Of a DNA stretch of 64,000 nt, positions 9,448-19,172 are shown piece by piece. Source of the stretch: Paraglaciecola sp. 20A4 (GTDB lineage: Bacteria; Pseudomonadota; Gammaproteobacteria; Enterobacterales; Alteromonadaceae); contig NZ_WTPY01000013.1 of NCBI RefSeq assembly GCF_011378905.1, forward strand, positions 55,945-119,944, written 5' to 3'. Position numbers and translations under genes: made by a program. Position 1 is the stretch's first letter, and every line of letters begins with the position of its first letter. Below the pieces are notes generated by a model, which saw only the letters and a list, made by a program, of their open reading frames with translations, had not been told where the DNA came from and did no database searches.

Positions 9448-10092
9448 CTAGTCAATTTTTGGCATGCGTAAAAACGGGCTGTTGGTTAACATATATAAAA
9501 AATTGTCGACTAATATAGCCGCACGTTCACGCAGATCAAAACTCGTTGGATAAAGCAGCCAATTACTAATAATCCCAGTAAAATAAGCATTTTCCGTTGC
9601 CGCAGCTAGTTTAATGTCAACGTCTGCGGATAACTGGCCACATTTAATGGCTTGACGATAAGTGCGCTCCATTCGCGACAAAAACTCTTGATAGGCAGCG
9701 CTTTGTCTTGCTTCGATCGGTCCCACATCGCCGTTGTATTCAAACTTATGTAACATAACTGAAAAAACCCGCTGCAGTTGTTTATCTGAGGCTAACCTGA
9801 TGAGCAAATCAATTGAAAAAATACGTAGCTTACCTAAAGGGTCGGGTTCGTTTTCATCACCACAGGCGTCAACTAACGATTCAATCGGTAATTTAACCCT
9901 ATCCACCATAGCGATAAATAAATCCACTTTGTTTTTAAAGTGCCAGTAAATTGCACCCCGCGTTAAATTGGCGTGAGTCGCAACATCCATCAACGTAGTT
10001 CGAGCGAAACCTTTGCTATAGAAAATTTGCTCAGCACTATCGAGCAATATATCTCGCGTCGCTTGTGCATCTTCTTTGCTTTTACCGGCCAT
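9448..10092 (-). CDS. acrR: TetR/AcrR-family repressor of the adjacent efflux operon
   Basis: 214 residues from ATG at 10092, preceded by GAGGATTTCA; an ATG four codons upstream lacks this. The N-terminal TetR helix-turn-helix (about 8-55) contains TTLMDVATHANLTRGAIYWHFKNKVDLF, the AcrR/TtgR/MexR-type signature. The remaining all-helical domain should bind efflux substrates. It is divergent from the RND operon, and an AcrR-like palindrome lies between them. It is expected to repress the pump and itself until a drug or metabolite binds. The symbol is given by analogy; orthology with E. coli AcrR is likely but unproven. Confidence 0.85.
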   Translation of the reverse strand: MAGKSKEDAQATRDILLDSAEQIFYSKGFARTTLMDVATHANLTRGAIYWHFKNKVDLFIAMVDRVKLPIESLVDACGDENEPDPLGKLRIFSIDLLIRLASDKQLQRVFSVMLHKFEYNGDVGPIEARQSAAYQEFLSRMERTYRQAIKCGQLSADVDIKLAAATENAYFTGIISNWLLYPTSFDLRERAAILVDNFLYMLTNSPFLRMPKID

Positions 10093-10201
10093 TGAAATCC
10101 TCATACTTCGTAATCTTGAAACTGATGTAGTAGCAAATGCGTAACAAAATACGTTTACTTTGAAATAACAGTTGAACTGAAGGGTATTCTACTCGTAAAA
10201 T

Positions 10202-10225
10202 AACAAACATGCACGAATGTATGTT
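10202..10225. promoter_or_regulatory. Probable AcrR-type operator
   Basis: AACAAACAT (10202-10210), a 6-base spacer, then ATGTATGTT (10217-10225). The arms are inverted repeats with 8 of 9 positions matching. The layout and the ACAT...GAATGTATGT core closely resemble, from memory, the E. coli acrR-acrAB operator. It lies in the 220-base space between the divergent repressor and pump genes, about 88 bases before the adaptor start, where a repressor of both promoters would act. Confidence 0.72.
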
Positions 10226-10312
10226 CAAATTCGTCAAACTTACTATCATCTATCAGCTGCTTGGATCGTCAGGTTCATTTCAGGCTAAATTTACCGCTTA
10301 AAGGAGTTTTAC

Positions 10313-11458
10313 ATGTCGCGTTTTGGGCAACCGTTTAGTTTACTTATCGTCTTAACCATGGCGACGCTCATAACCGCCTGTGATAATAACCAAGCACAGG
10401 GTCCGGCTGAACGACCTCCTCAACAGGTCGATGTGGTAGAGGTCAGCGCCCAAGATGTCATGCTTACCCAAATCTTGCCCGCCAGAGCCATCGCATCGCG
10501 CGAAGCCTTGGTGCGCCCTCAAGTCTCTGGCGTCATTATAAAACGTCATTTTGCAGAAGGTTCAGTCGTTAATGCTGGTGACACCCTTTATCAAATTGAT
10601 GATGCGATTTACCAAGCGAACTACCAATCTGCGCTTGCAGATTTAAAGCGTACACAAGCCAGCGTGAAAAACTCAGAGGCACAATTGAAGCGCTATAAGT
10701 CGCTGATTAAAACCAACGCCGTGAGTGAGCAATCGTTAGAACAAATCGAAGCAGACAATTCGGCCTTTGAAGCAGAAATAGGTATTCGAAAAGCCGCGGT
10801 TCATAAAGCCAAAGTCGATTTGGAATACACCAAAGTATTAGCCCCTATATCTGGCCGCATTGGCAAATCGAATGTAACGGAGGGGGCACTTGTTGCCGCT
10901 CAACAAGCGGATGCGATGGCAACTATTACTCAACTTGATCCTATCTATTTTGATATGCCCATTGCTAATACTCAATTACGTGATATTCAATCTCGTATTT
11001 CCAGTGGTGAGCTGGTAAAAGTTGAGCAATCCGCAGTCTTATTCTTAGAAAATAGTCAACAGTACGCACATCAAGGGCAATTGAAATTTAACGAAGTTCA
11101 AGCCAACATCAGTACTGATTCAGTCACGTTACGAACGGAATTCCCCAACCCTGAATTCGCCCTATTACCAGGCATGTTCGCTCGGGTAGAACTGACTCAA
11201 GCCAAACGTGAAAATGCGGTACTCGTACCGCAAAAGGCCGTGCAATTTAACCATGATGGTGGCGCTTTTGTGTTTGTAGTAGAGCCAAACAATAAGGTAG
11301 CCCAACGCCTTATTAAGCTAGACCGCGCAATGGGACCAGACTGGCTTATTCTTTCAGGATTAAAGGCTAAAGAACACGTTGTGGTATCTGGCTTGCAGAA
11401 AATAGCGCCACAAATGAGTGTTGTGCCCCAGCTAATTAACCAAAAGCAAGCGGGATAA
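10313..11458 (+). CDS. acrA: RND efflux periplasmic adaptor (AcrA/MexA type lipoprotein)
   Basis: 381 residues. A lipoprotein signal ends in LITAC (Cys23), so the mature protein is tethered to the inner membrane and periplasmic. The order is N-terminal beta/lipoyl half-motif (VRPQVSGVIIKRHFAEGSVV, about 65-85), alpha-helical hairpin (about 98-165), second lipoyl half (VLAPISGRIGKSNVTEGALV), beta-barrel and C-terminal membrane-proximal domain. Adaptors link the RND pump to an outer-membrane TolC channel. The start has AAGGAG 5' of the ATG. The pump gene follows after 3 bases. No TolC-like gene is in the window, so the channel is presumably encoded elsewhere. Confidence 0.9.
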   Translation: MSRFGQPFSLLIVLTMATLITACDNNQAQGPAERPPQQVDVVEVSAQDVMLTQILPARAIASREALVRPQVSGVIIKRHFAEGSVVNAGDTLYQIDDAIYQANYQSALADLKRTQASVKNSEAQLKRYKSLIKTNAVSEQSLEQIEADNSAFEAEIGIRKAAVHKAKVDLEYTKVLAPISGRIGKSNVTEGALVAAQQADAMATITQLDPIYFDMPIANTQLRDIQSRISSGELVKVEQSAVLFLENSQQYAHQGQLKFNEVQANISTDSVTLRTEFPNPEFALLPGMFARVELTQAKRENAVLVPQKAVQFNHDGGAFVFVVEPNNKVAQRLIKLDRAMGPDWLILSGLKAKEHVVVSGLQKIAPQMSVVPQLINQKQAG

Positions 11459-11461
11459 ATC

Positions 11462-14400
11462 ATGGCAAAAATCTTTATTGAACGCCCTATATTAGCGTGG
11501 GTTATCGCCATTTTGATAATGCTGGCTGGGTTACTGTCGATATTTCAATTACCCATTGCGCAATACCCTAATGTGGCATTGCCTTCGGTTACTGTAAATG
11601 CATCTTATACCGGCGCTTCGGCTCAGGTTGTGCAAGACACAGTGGTGCAAGTGATCGAGCAGAGTTTAACGGGAATTGATAACGTCAAATATATCAATTC
11701 AAACAGTGACTCGAGCGGTAACGCCTCAATCACAGTAACCTTTAATGCAGGCACCGATCCAGATATTGCTCAGGTTCAAGTGCAGAATAAAATGCAGTCC
11801 GCCATGACCTTGTTACCCCAGCAAGTGCAACAAAGTGGGGTCAACGTCACGAAATCGTCATCAGGATTTCTGATGGTGGTAGGTTTCTATTCCGAAAGCG
11901 ATCAATTAGATAGAAACGACGTTTCGGACTTTGTTGCAGCTAATATTCAGGATCAATTGAGTCGCGTCAATGGCGTCGGGCAAATTCAATTTTTTGGCTC
12001 ACAATACGCCATGCGCGTATGGCTTAATCCGAACAAGCTTACGCAATATGGTTTTACGGTCAGTGACGTGGTTGCAGCCATTCGCACTCAAAATGCGCAA
12101 ATTGCCGCTGGGGAACTTGGCGGTGCGCCGGCCGTACTTGGCCAGCAAATCAGCGCGAGCATCATAGTGCAAACAGGCTTGGAAACCCCGCAAGAATTCA
12201 GCGATATTTTGCTTAGAGTTGAGGAAGACGGTTCAACGGTAAGATTAGGTGATGTGGCGCGTGTGGAGCTAGGGGGAGATAACTATCAAGTCTCCGCTGA
12301 ATATAACAATAAACCCGCAGCCGGTATGGCCATCAGCTTGGCTTCAGGTGCCAACGCGCTAGATACTGCAGATGCTATTCGTGCCCGTATGCAAGAGTTA
12401 GCAGTACAGTTCCCCGCTGGGTTAAAGGCCGTTTATCCATTTGACACCACACCTTTTGTCAAATTGTCGATTATGTCGGTGGTAGAAACATTAGCCGAAG
12501 CGATTGTCTTAGTATTTTTAGTGATGTGGTTATTTTTGCAGAATTTTCGCGCCACGCTTATTCCGACAATCGCAGTGCCCGTGGTATTACTCGGCACATT
12601 CGCCATTTTGTCGGCTTTCGGTTACTCGATCAATACGCTGACTATGTTCGCTATGGTACTTGCTATCGGCTTATTGGTAGACGATGCCATAGTGGTGGTA
12701 GAAAACGTCGAGCGAGTGATGCATGAAGAACATCTATCGCCAAAAGAGGCCACTAAAAAGTCCATGCAGCAAATCACCGGCGCATTAATTGGTATCGCCA
12801 TGGTGTTATCAGCAGTATTTATCCCTATGGCGTTCTTCGGTGGATCAACCGGCGTAATTTACCGCCAGTTCTCAATCACAATTGTATCGGCAATGGTGTT
12901 ATCCGTTGTCGTTGCGTTAGTATTAACCCCTGCCCTTTGCGCTACCATGCTTAAGCCTGTGGATAATCAACAGAAGCCTAAAACAGGCTTCTTCGCTTGG
13001 TTTAATCGCCAATTTGATGCCACAACCGCTCGCTATACTTCAGGTGTTGAACGCGTGATCAGGCGTTCTGGACGCTTTTTACTTATCTATTTAGTATTAG
13101 TTCTTGGCCTAATCTTTTTGTTCACTCGGTTGCCTACATCATTTTTACCCGATGAAGACCAAGGAATAATGTTTACTCAACTCCAACTGCCACAAGGTGC
13201 GTCGCAAGAACGGTCAGCCTTAGTAATGGATAAAGTCGAAAGCTACTTTTTAGAACAAGAAAGTGACAACGTCGAATCTGTATTCTCCGTGATCGGCTTT
13301 AGTTTTAGCGGTAATGGTCAAAATAATGGGATGGCATTTGTGAAACTGACCGACTGGGATCAACGTACGGCACCCGAACAACATGTACAGCAAGTAGCGG
13401 GTCGAGCAATGGGCGCATTTTCCCAATTAAAAGAAGCCATGGTATTTGCTTTTATTCCACCTTCTATCCCTGAATTAGGCAATGCCACCGGTTTTGACTT
13501 CCAGTTGCAAGACCTAACCGGACAAGGTCATGAAGCGTTAATGGCCGCGCGAAATCAGCTGTTGGGCATGGCGGCTCAAGATCCCAGATTAGTGGGTGTA
13601 CGACCCAACGGCCAGGATGATACGGCGCAATTTAAAGTCGATATTGACCAACAAAAGGCCATGACGATGGGCTTAGCACTAGATGACGTCAATCAAACGT
13701 TCACCACAGCATGGGCATCAAATTACGTTAATGACTTTGTTGATAATGGCCGGGTTAAACGGGTATACGTTCAGGCTGATGCCCCCTATCGTATGATGCC
13801 CGAAGATATCAACAACTGGTACGTGCGTAATAGCAAAGGCGAAATGGTGCCTATGAATGCGTTTAGTAGCTTCAAATGGACATCTGGCTCACCTAAACTT
13901 GAACGATACAACGGTGTGTCTTCCGTGCAAATACTCGGTCAGGCGGCGCCAGGATTAAGCTCAGGTGATGCAATGCAAGCCATGGTGGAACTTGTTGGCA
14001 AATTACCCAGCGGCTTTGGTTATCAATGGTCTGGACTATCGTTACAAGAGCAGGAGTCCGGTGCACAAACACCGTTACTGTATAGTTTATCGATCTTGAT
14101 TGTTTTCCTATGTTTGGCCGCTCTTTATGAAAGTTGGAGTATCCCTGTGGCGGTCATTTTGGTGGTTCCGCTTGGGGTGTTAGGAGCCGTTATATTCACC
14201 ATGACCCGAGAGCTATCTAACGATGTGTATTTTCAGGTTGGTCTACTGACCACCATCGGTCTTGCAGCGAAAAACGCCATACTTATTGTTGAATTTGCCA
14301 AAACCTTAAGAGAACAAGGTAAAGGGTTGATTGAGGCTACGGTAGAAGCAGCTAGGTTGCGTTTGCGCCCCATCATTATGACTTCTATGGCTTTTATTCT

Positions 14401-14578
14401 TGGGGTCACGCCTTTGGTGATTGCCACAGGTGCGGGTTCTGGCAGCCAGAACGCCATCGGTACGGGCGTATTTGGCGGCATGCTATCGGCCACAGTGTTG
14501 GCCGTGTTCTTTGTCCCTTTATTTTTTGTTGTGGTATACAAACTAGCGGGAGATCGCTCCCATAAGGAAAACCCGTGA
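11462..14578 (+). CDS. acrB: RND multidrug efflux transporter (AcrB/HAE1 family)
   Basis: 1038 residues, close to E. coli AcrB along its whole length. Twelve transmembrane helices are expected with two large periplasmic loops. The proton-relay Asp-Asp pair is in [18 protein letters not shown] (about 406-407), and the TM10 Lys is in [15 protein letters not shown]. It is a proton-driven trimeric exporter of drugs, detergents or bile-like compounds. It starts 3 bases after the adaptor stop. Its last bases (AAGGAAAACCC) form a Shine-Dalgarno for a 40-codon ORF whose GTG overlaps the acrB stop codon. Confidence 0.94.
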   Translation: MAKIFIERPILAWVIAILIMLAGLLSIFQLPIAQYPNVALPSVTVNASYTGASAQVVQDTVVQVIEQSLTGIDNVKYINSNSDSSGNASITVTFNAGTDPDIAQVQVQNKMQSAMTLLPQQVQQSGVNVTKSSSGFLMVVGFYSESDQLDRNDVSDFVAANIQDQLSRVNGVGQIQFFGSQYAMRVWLNPNKLTQYGFTVSDVVAAIRTQNAQIAAGELGGAPAVLGQQISASIIVQTGLETPQEFSDILLRVEEDGSTVRLGDVARVELGGDNYQVSAEYNNKPAAGMAISLASGANALDTADAIRARMQELAVQFPAGLKAVYPFDTTPFVKLSIMSVVETLAEAIVLVFLVMWLFLQNFRATLIPTIAVPVVLLGTFAILSAFGYSINTLTMFAMVLAIGLLVDDAIVVVENVERVMHEEHLSPKEATKKSMQQITGALIGIAMVLSAVFIPMAFFGGSTGVIYRQFSITIVSAMVLSVVVALVLTPALCATMLKPVDNQQKPKTGFFAWFNRQFDATTARYTSGVERVIRRSGRFLLIYLVLVLGLIFLFTRLPTSFLPDEDQGIMFTQLQLPQGASQERSALVMDKVESYFLEQESDNVESVFSVIGFSFSGNGQNNGMAFVKLTDWDQRTAPEQHVQQVAGRAMGAFSQLKEAMVFAFIPPSIPELGNATGFDFQLQDLTGQGHEALMAARNQLLGMAAQDPRLVGVRPNGQDDTAQFKVDIDQQKAMTMGLALDDVNQTFTTAWASNYVNDFVDNGRVKRVYVQADAPYRMMPEDINNWYVRNSKGEMVPMNAFSSFKWTSGSPKLERYNGVSSVQILGQAAPGLSSGDAMQAMVELVGKLPSGFGYQWSGLSLQEQESGAQTPLLYSLSILIVFLCLAALYESWSIPVAVILVVPLGVLGAVIFTMTRELSNDVYFQVGLLTTIGLAAKNAILIVEFAKTLREQGKGLIEATVEAARLRLRPIIMTSMAFILGVTPLVIATGAGSGSQNAIGTGVFGGMLSATVLAVFFVPLFFVVVYKLAGDRSHKENP

Positions 14579-14697
14579 TCGATCCCCTATTTTTACCTTT
14601 AATGTGCGTCACAATGGCACCTGTATTGTTTTATTTTATAGGTGCGATAATCGTCGGTCAGTTTTTCCGGGTAAAAGAAAGCAGCTCAGCGCCTTAA
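14575..14697 (+). CDS. AcrZ-like small membrane protein coupled to the RND pump
   Basis: 40 codons from GTG at 14575, overlapping the acrB stop (GTGA). AAGGA lies 6 bases before the GTG. One transmembrane helix (about residues 5-30) is followed by a short polar tail, [10 protein letters not shown]. The helix [17 protein letters not shown] can be laid on E. coli AcrZ V-I-M-V-P-V-V-M-A-I-I-L-G-L-I-Y-G (recalled from memory) with V, M, P, V, I, I and G shared, including the kink proline. AcrZ is a 49-residue helix that binds AcrB and changes its substrate preference. Here the gene is translationally coupled to the pump instead of standing alone. Function is inferred from position and helix pattern. 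Confidence 0.68.
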   Translation: MIDPLFLPLMCVTMAPVLFYFIGAIIVGQFFRVKESSSAP

Positions 14698-14754
14698 CAG
14701 GTAGAGTACAATCTCTTCCTCAGAGCGATGAATTTGCTAGAATGTACAAAACAG

Positions 14755-14775
14755 GGTCGGTGAACACCGACCTTT
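14755..14775 (+). terminator. Terminator-like hairpin after the efflux operon
   Basis: GGTCGGTG (14755-14762) and CACCGACC (14765-14772) are perfect 8-bp inverted repeats followed by TTT. The T-tract is short, so termination may be partial and some transcription may continue into the iron-trafficking gene 23 bases further on. Confidence 0.55.
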
Positions 14776-14797
14776 CACAAACAATACGAGGATTAGC

Positions 14798-15070
14798 ATG
14801 AGCAGAACGGTATTTTGCCAGCACTTAAAGAAAGAAGCAGACGGCTTAGACTTTCAACTTTATCCAGGTGAACTAGGTAAAAGAATATTCGATAATATTT
14901 CAAAAGAAGCTTGGGCAGGTTGGCAGAAGAAGCAAACCATGCTGATAAATGAAAAAAAATTGAATATGATGGAGCCAAGCGCACGTTCTTTTCTCGAAAC
15001 ACAGATGCAAGCTTATTTATTTGAAGGAAAAGAACCTGATATTGAAGGTTACGTTCCTCCTAAAGCTTAG
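14798..15070 (+). CDS. yggX: Fe(II)-trafficking / oxidative-damage protection protein YggX
   Basis: 90 residues, full length for the family. It starts [19 protein letters not shown] with the conserved Cys7, and carries [30 protein letters not shown] and the C-terminal [14 protein letters not shown]. YggX protects iron-sulfur clusters from oxidants and is proposed to handle Fe(II). The start has GAGG six bases before the ATG. In E. coli mutY and yggX are neighbours in one operon; here about 5 kb of repressor and pump genes lies between them. Confidence 0.95.
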   Translation: MSRTVFCQHLKKEADGLDFQLYPGELGKRIFDNISKEAWAGWQKKQTMLINEKKLNMMEPSARSFLETQMQAYLFEGKEPDIEGYVPPKA

Positions 15071-15171
15071 GAAATTAGGCCCATATTTTCAGCAATTGCA
15101 CATAACATAAGCAACGCAGTATATTTTTCACGCAAACAGACCGAAAAGCGTAAATAAATTGCATAAAGTAG

Positions 15172-15200
15172 TTGACTTGAATGCCGAGAATCCGTTTAAT
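15172..15200 (+). promoter_or_regulatory. Sigma-70 promoter of tRNA-Phe
   Basis: TTGACT (15172-15177), a 17-base spacer, then TTTAAT (15195-15200), followed by a GC-rich discriminator (ACGCACC) typical of stable-RNA promoters under stringent control. The mature tRNA starts about 48 bases after the -10 box, leaving a short 5' leader. Confidence 0.65.
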
Positions 15201-15247
15201 ACGCACCCACAACGAAGCAGGCGTAAGCCAGTCGAGTTAACAGATTT

Positions 15248-15323
15248 GCCCGGATAGCTCAGTCGGTAGAGCAGAGGATTGAAAATCCTCGTGTCGGTGG
15301 TTCGATTCCGCCTCCGGGCACCA
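15248..15323 (+). tRNA. tRNA-Phe (anticodon GAA)
   Basis: 76 bases with encoded CCA. The acceptor stem GCCCGGA pairs with TCCGGGC. The D arm contains AGCTCAGTCGGTAGAGC, the anticodon stem GAGGA/TCCTC encloses loop TTGAAAA with GAA at 15281-15283, and the T arm contains GGTTCGATTCC. All stems are intact. It stands alone, with its own promoter and a strong terminator. Confidence 0.98.
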
Positions 15324-15333
15324 TTATAAAAGA

Positions 15334-15365
15334 AAGCCTCAACGTAACCCGTTGAGGCTTTTTTG
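15334..15365 (+). terminator. Strong intrinsic terminator of tRNA-Phe
   Basis: An 11-bp stem AAGCCTCAACG / CGTTGAGGCTT (15334-15344 and 15350-15360) with a TAACC loop, running into TTTTTT. It lies 10 bases after the tRNA CCA end. Confidence 0.92.
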
Positions 15366-15650
15366 TTTCTAATGTCCCACCATGTAAATAGAGCTCAGAA
15401 TTAAGTTGCTGCGAGCCACCTATTCAGCAGCTACACATTCATAAGTTCTACGCCCTTGACGATGTCCGTATTCTCGTCAAACATCACATAAGAGGAAAAG
15501 CTTAACCCCATTAAATTCGCTGCTTAAATCCACTCGTAGGCGCGATTATGTAATTAGGGATATAGAGATTTACCCCACTGAAGTTTAACTTAAGCAATCC
15601 TCATTCAACTTAACGGGTAGCGCAGGCCGTTTTAGTTAGCTATTTAGTCC
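15366..15650. other. Non-coding spacer after tRNA-Phe
   Basis: With the terminator, 327 bases separate the tRNA from the next gene. I see no ORF with a Shine-Dalgarno, no attachment-site duplication of the tRNA 3' end and no clear hairpin. It is the shared downstream region of the tRNA and the convergent stress-protein gene. Confidence 0.5.
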
Positions 15651-16502
15651 TTAGCGCAACACTACCAATGGTATTTTGCTGTGCTCAAGCATTTTCATCG
15701 TATTGCTCCCGACAAAAAACTGTCGAAGCCTGGAATGTCCGAATGCCCCCATTACCGTGAGTTCAATTTGATTGGTCCTCTGGTATGCCATTAATGAGTC
15801 ATAAATATTACCTTCGATATAAGACGCAATAACATCAAATCCTTTCGCTTCCAATTTTTGCTGTGCGGAGGTAAATTTTTCTTTTAAGTTTGCTTCATTG
15901 TTTTTCACAGAAACAAGATGACATTTAAGACCATGCAACAGTCCACCATCGATAATTCGTTGCAGAGCTTTATCTGCGGCCTCCCGGCCATCATAAGCAA
16001 TCATAAATGAAACTGGCGCCTTGAATGCTTCAGGAATAAGTAATACTGGACTTGCCGCTTTACGTAGCAGAGTTTCAATATTCGATCCTAATGCACTAGC
16101 GTTATTATGATGGCCTGCACCGCGACGGCCGATAATAATTAGTCGGGTATCCTCTTGCATATCAGCAATTGAATCCACCAACTCTCCATGTCTTTGCAAT
16201 GCAGAGGCATTTTGAATACCTGCTACTCGTGCCTGTTCTATTGCGTTATCAAGTAGATGCTTGCCTAATTGCAGGGCAACTTTACCGCGCTGCTCATCTA
16301 ACTTTGTCATTTCCTCGAGCAATGCGGAGCGGGCACCCAGCCCAATAGCACCAGTGTAGTCATCAGCGCCATGCTGCGGCTCTTTCGTCAATGTATGTAA
16401 AAATAGAATAGGTTTATCGAGCTTTTTAGATGCCCAAACGGCAGCACTTGTCACTGCTGAAGTCATAGCGGAGCCGTCTAAACAGGTAATTATGTTTTTC
16501 AT
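15651..16502 (-). CDS. Tandem-domain universal stress protein
   Basis: 283 residues from ATG at 16502, with AAGGAG six bases before; an ATG one codon upstream is also possible. There are two Usp domains. The first (about 1-145) contains IIIGRRGAGHHNNASALGSNIETLLRKAASPVLLIPE. The second (about 150-283) ends with VMGAFGHSRLRQFFVGSNTMKMLEHSKIPLVVLR. Both carry the G-x2-G-x(9)-G-[ST] ATP-binding pattern, so it is likely an ATP-binding cytoplasmic Usp. It lies 10 bases downstream of the SulP gene and is almost certainly co-transcribed with it, which suggests a regulatory or stress-linked role for the transporter. Confidence 0.88.
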   Translation of the reverse strand: MKNIITCLDGSAMTSAVTSAAVWASKKLDKPILFLHTLTKEPQHGADDYTGAIGLGARSALLEEMTKLDEQRGKVALQLGKHLLDNAIEQARVAGIQNASALQRHGELVDSIADMQEDTRLIIIGRRGAGHHNNASALGSNIETLLRKAASPVLLIPEAFKAPVSFMIAYDGREAADKALQRIIDGGLLHGLKCHLVSVKNNEANLKEKFTSAQQKLEAKGFDVIASYIEGNIYDSLMAYQRTNQIELTVMGAFGHSRLRQFFVGSNTMKMLEHSKIPLVVLR

Positions 16503-16512
16503 CATTGTCTCC

Positions 16513-18003
16513 TTAATGTCCGCCAAACAGTTTTTCCACTTCTTTGGGATCATTGTGTACGCCAAACTTATCGACGACAGTTTCTGTTGCTTGATTCATA
16601 CCAACGATATTTACGGTGGCACCTTCACGGCGAAATTTAATAACCACCTTATCCAAGGAAGATACAGCGGTAATATCCCAAAAATGCGCGTGGGTAAGGT
16701 CTATCACTACCTTTTCAGCGGCTTCTTTGAAATCAAATGCGCTAACAAATTGTTCCGCAGAAGCAAAAAAGACCTGGCCGACGACGTCGTATGTTCGAAT
16801 ATTTTCCCCTTCACTATAATGTGATTTCACTACCATAAAACGACCGATTTTGTTGGAGAAGAACAAAGTAGCTAAAAGTACGCCTACTAAGACCCCAATG
16901 GCTAGGTTATGTGTGGCCACGACAACGATAACTGTGCTTAACATAACAATACTGGATGATAGTGGATGGGTACGTAGATCTTTTATGGATGACCAAGAGA
17001 ACGTTCCAATAGAGACCATGATCATAACAGCGACGAGCGCAGCCATCGGGATTTTACGCACCCAGTCATCTAGGAAGACCACCATAATAATCAGCACTAA
17101 ACCGGCCACAAAAGTTGATAATCTTCCCCTACCGCCAGATTTTACGTTGATAATTGATTGGCCTATCATCGCACAGCCCGCCATACCGCCAAAAAGTCCC
17201 GCTCCGATATTAGCAATACCTTGGCCCCTGCATTCTTTATTACCGTCACTGGTCGTGTCGGTAAGATCGTCAACAATAGTCGCGGTCATCATTGATTCAA
17301 GCAAACCAACCACAGCAAGTCCCAATGAATAAGGTAAAATGATGAACAGCGTTTCCATGTTCAATGGTACATCAGGCCACAAGAATATCGGTAAGGTGTC
17401 TGGTAATTCTCCCATATCGCCCACAGTACGAATGTCTAAGCCAAGCGCTATGGATGCAATAGTAAGCACAACAATACACACCAGTGGGGATGGGATCATT
17501 TTTCCTATGGTGGGAATGTATGGCAAAAGATAAATGATCCCAAGACCTGCAGCGGTCATCGCGTACACGTGCCACGTCACGTCCGTTAGCTCAGGTAATT
17601 GCGCCATAAAAATTAGAATAGCCAATGCATTAACAAATCCTGTCACCACAGAGCGTGAAACAAAGCGCATCAGGTTGCCTAGTTTCAGATAGCCAGCCAA
17701 TATTTGCAGAGCCCCTGTAAGCAACGTTGCCGCAAGCAAATATTCTAGCCCGTGCTCCTTAACAAGCGTGACCATAAGTAAGGCCATTGCACCCGTTGCC
17801 GCAGAAATCATTCCCGGCCTTCCGCCCACAAACGCGATGATGACCGCAATGCAGAATGAGGCGTAAAGACCGACCTTGGGGTCAACTCCGGCAATAATTG
17901 AAAAAGCAATGGCTTCAGGTATCAGGGCTAATGCCACAACAATACCGGCAAGCACATCACCACGAATATTAGAGAACCAGTCTCTTTTCATATGTTCGAG
18001 CAT
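16513..18003 (-). CDS. SulP-family anion transporter (BicA-like) with STAS domain
   Basis: 496 residues. The N-terminus has the SulP signature block [36 protein letters not shown] membrane region of 10 to 14 segments extends to about residue 385, and a cytoplasmic STAS domain (about 395-490) contains [23 protein letters not shown]. SulP proteins move sulfate, bicarbonate or other anions. The short length and marine setting resemble Na+/HCO3- BicA-type members, but substrate cannot be told from sequence. The ATG at 18003 has TAGGT 7 bases upstream; an internal ATG four codons later has none. A Usp gene follows at once. Confidence 0.88.
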   Translation of the reverse strand: MLEHMKRDWFSNIRGDVLAGIVVALALIPEAIAFSIIAGVDPKVGLYASFCIAVIIAFVGGRPGMISAATGAMALLMVTLVKEHGLEYLLAATLLTGALQILAGYLKLGNLMRFVSRSVVTGFVNALAILIFMAQLPELTDVTWHVYAMTAAGLGIIYLLPYIPTIGKMIPSPLVCIVVLTIASIALGLDIRTVGDMGELPDTLPIFLWPDVPLNMETLFIILPYSLGLAVVGLLESMMTATIVDDLTDTTSDGNKECRGQGIANIGAGLFGGMAGCAMIGQSIINVKSGGRGRLSTFVAGLVLIIMVVFLDDWVRKIPMAALVAVMIMVSIGTFSWSSIKDLRTHPLSSSIVMLSTVIVVVATHNLAIGVLVGVLLATLFFSNKIGRFMVVKSHYSEGENIRTYDVVGQVFFASAEQFVSAFDFKEAAEKVVIDLTHAHFWDITAVSSLDKVVIKFRREGATVNIVGMNQATETVVDKFGVHNDPKEVEKLFGGH

Positions 18004-18562
18004 GTCAATAACCTAATGTTAGCCGTTTCCTCGAAGTCGAGAAAAGTGGTTTTTTATATAGAAAAATCGGGGGTATTTGCTTCTCGTCCGCTAATTTATA
18101 TATCCAACGGGCAGCGCCTATAATGAAAAAAATACTTAGGGTGGCGTGAGATTCAAGGTCGTATTCCTTGGTTATTTAGCGGTATATGATAAATGATATA
18201 GACTTTGTAGAGTGGTCACAAATAAGAATATTTTTATGCGCCCCCCTCTATTACGCGACATTTAATGACGGGAAAATTTGTGTCATACACAAATAATTTT
18301 ATGATGGTCGATATTTTCTTTAGTGCAAGTATTACAGTAAATAACGCAGTAAGAAGAATACTTGACGGTAAATCTCTGTGTTAATACGCTGTTAGCTGTT
18401 AGCGACATCACGGCCTACTTGATGCTGGACTTCGGTGACTGCTTGTGAATATCTCCATTATGGAACCTAACTATCGACACAAAGCAATCAAATGCCAGTT
18501 CGAGTGTCATTTGAGACGGCACAGGCATATGTTTTATGACAGTGGCAACAACAACCATAGTG
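18004..18562. other. AT-rich intergenic region upstream of the SulP operon
   Basis: 559 bases between the SulP start and the stop of the small secreted protein, both on the minus strand. No coding stretch with conserved features, no clear terminator after the secreted-protein gene and no perfect long repeat was seen. It must hold the SulP promoter, but I could not pick it out with confidence. Confidence 0.4.
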
Positions 18563-19087
18563 CTATTTACCAGTTATGCTCTGACTAACCAATAGTTCAG
18601 CTTTATCGAACTGAGCTTGCGTAAGTATTTCTAATTCAACTGGACCGTCTGAACCATAGGTTACACACTTCTCATAGTCAGGTATGTTGAAACAAATAGT
18701 CGTGCTGGCAGCATCAGACATACGCAAAACATTTGTTCCAATAGAACCGTCTTCTTTTAGGAAGACAGAGTATTTAATGTTAAGACGTGCTGGAAGGTTA
18801 AAATATCGAATCTTGTATAGCGCGTTTAATAGCTTGACCTTTTCTTCAGACGGATAGGCAAAAGGTATAGCCTTTCCACCGTGCTCTAATGTTGCATTTC
18901 CTGATCCTAAAATGCTGACGCGATTAATCGTCGAGCCTGCTCTGGCCGTTGCATGCCGAGTCAGACTAATACTGACTTCGCTTAATTGATAAGTTAGAGG
19001 AAGTCCACCAATCTCGTGGTTAGTTTCTGACGCCATGCTAGTTACACTCATTGAAAGTAACAGATTGGTTAAAAAGAGGATTAACAT
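18563..19087 (-). CDS. Small secreted protein, DUF6438-like, unknown function
   Basis: 174 residues from ATG at 19087. This start gives a clean signal peptide (MLILFLTNLLLSMSVTSMA, cleavage near residue 20), and GGGTGAGACAA lies upstream. Longer reading frames exist, but their extra 36 residues are not signal-like. The body has the pattern of small beta-rich DUF6438-type proteins: ISLTRHATA..., an SGNATLEHGGKAIPF strand pair, then EKVKLLNALYKIRYFNLPARL. Two cysteines (FNIPDYEKCV and TTICF) may pair. It lies 85 bases downstream of the PEP-CTERM protease on the same strand and may be co-expressed. The function is unknown. Confidence 0.6.
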   Translation of the reverse strand: MLILFLTNLLLSMSVTSMASETNHEIGGLPLTYQLSEVSISLTRHATARAGSTINRVSILGSGNATLEHGGKAIPFAYPSEEKVKLLNALYKIRYFNLPARLNIKYSVFLKEDGSIGTNVLRMSDAASTTICFNIPDYEKCVTYGSDGPVELEILTQAQFDKAELLVSQSITGK

Positions 19088-19172
19088 TTGTCTCACCCAC
19101 TTCAAAGGAGAGAAGTAGGTTGAAAAAAAAGAGCCCTTTGCAGGACTCCCTTGAGAGATATGCGTATTAACA

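Noticed and set aside
14755..14775. Reading the hairpin before yggX as an iron- or oxidant-responsive leader
   Set aside because: A plain partial terminator at the end of the efflux operon explains it; no further leader structure was seen.
15248..15323. tRNA-Phe as an integration site for a genomic island
   Set aside because: No integrase and no repeat of the tRNA 3' end was seen downstream; the tRNA is followed by its own terminator.
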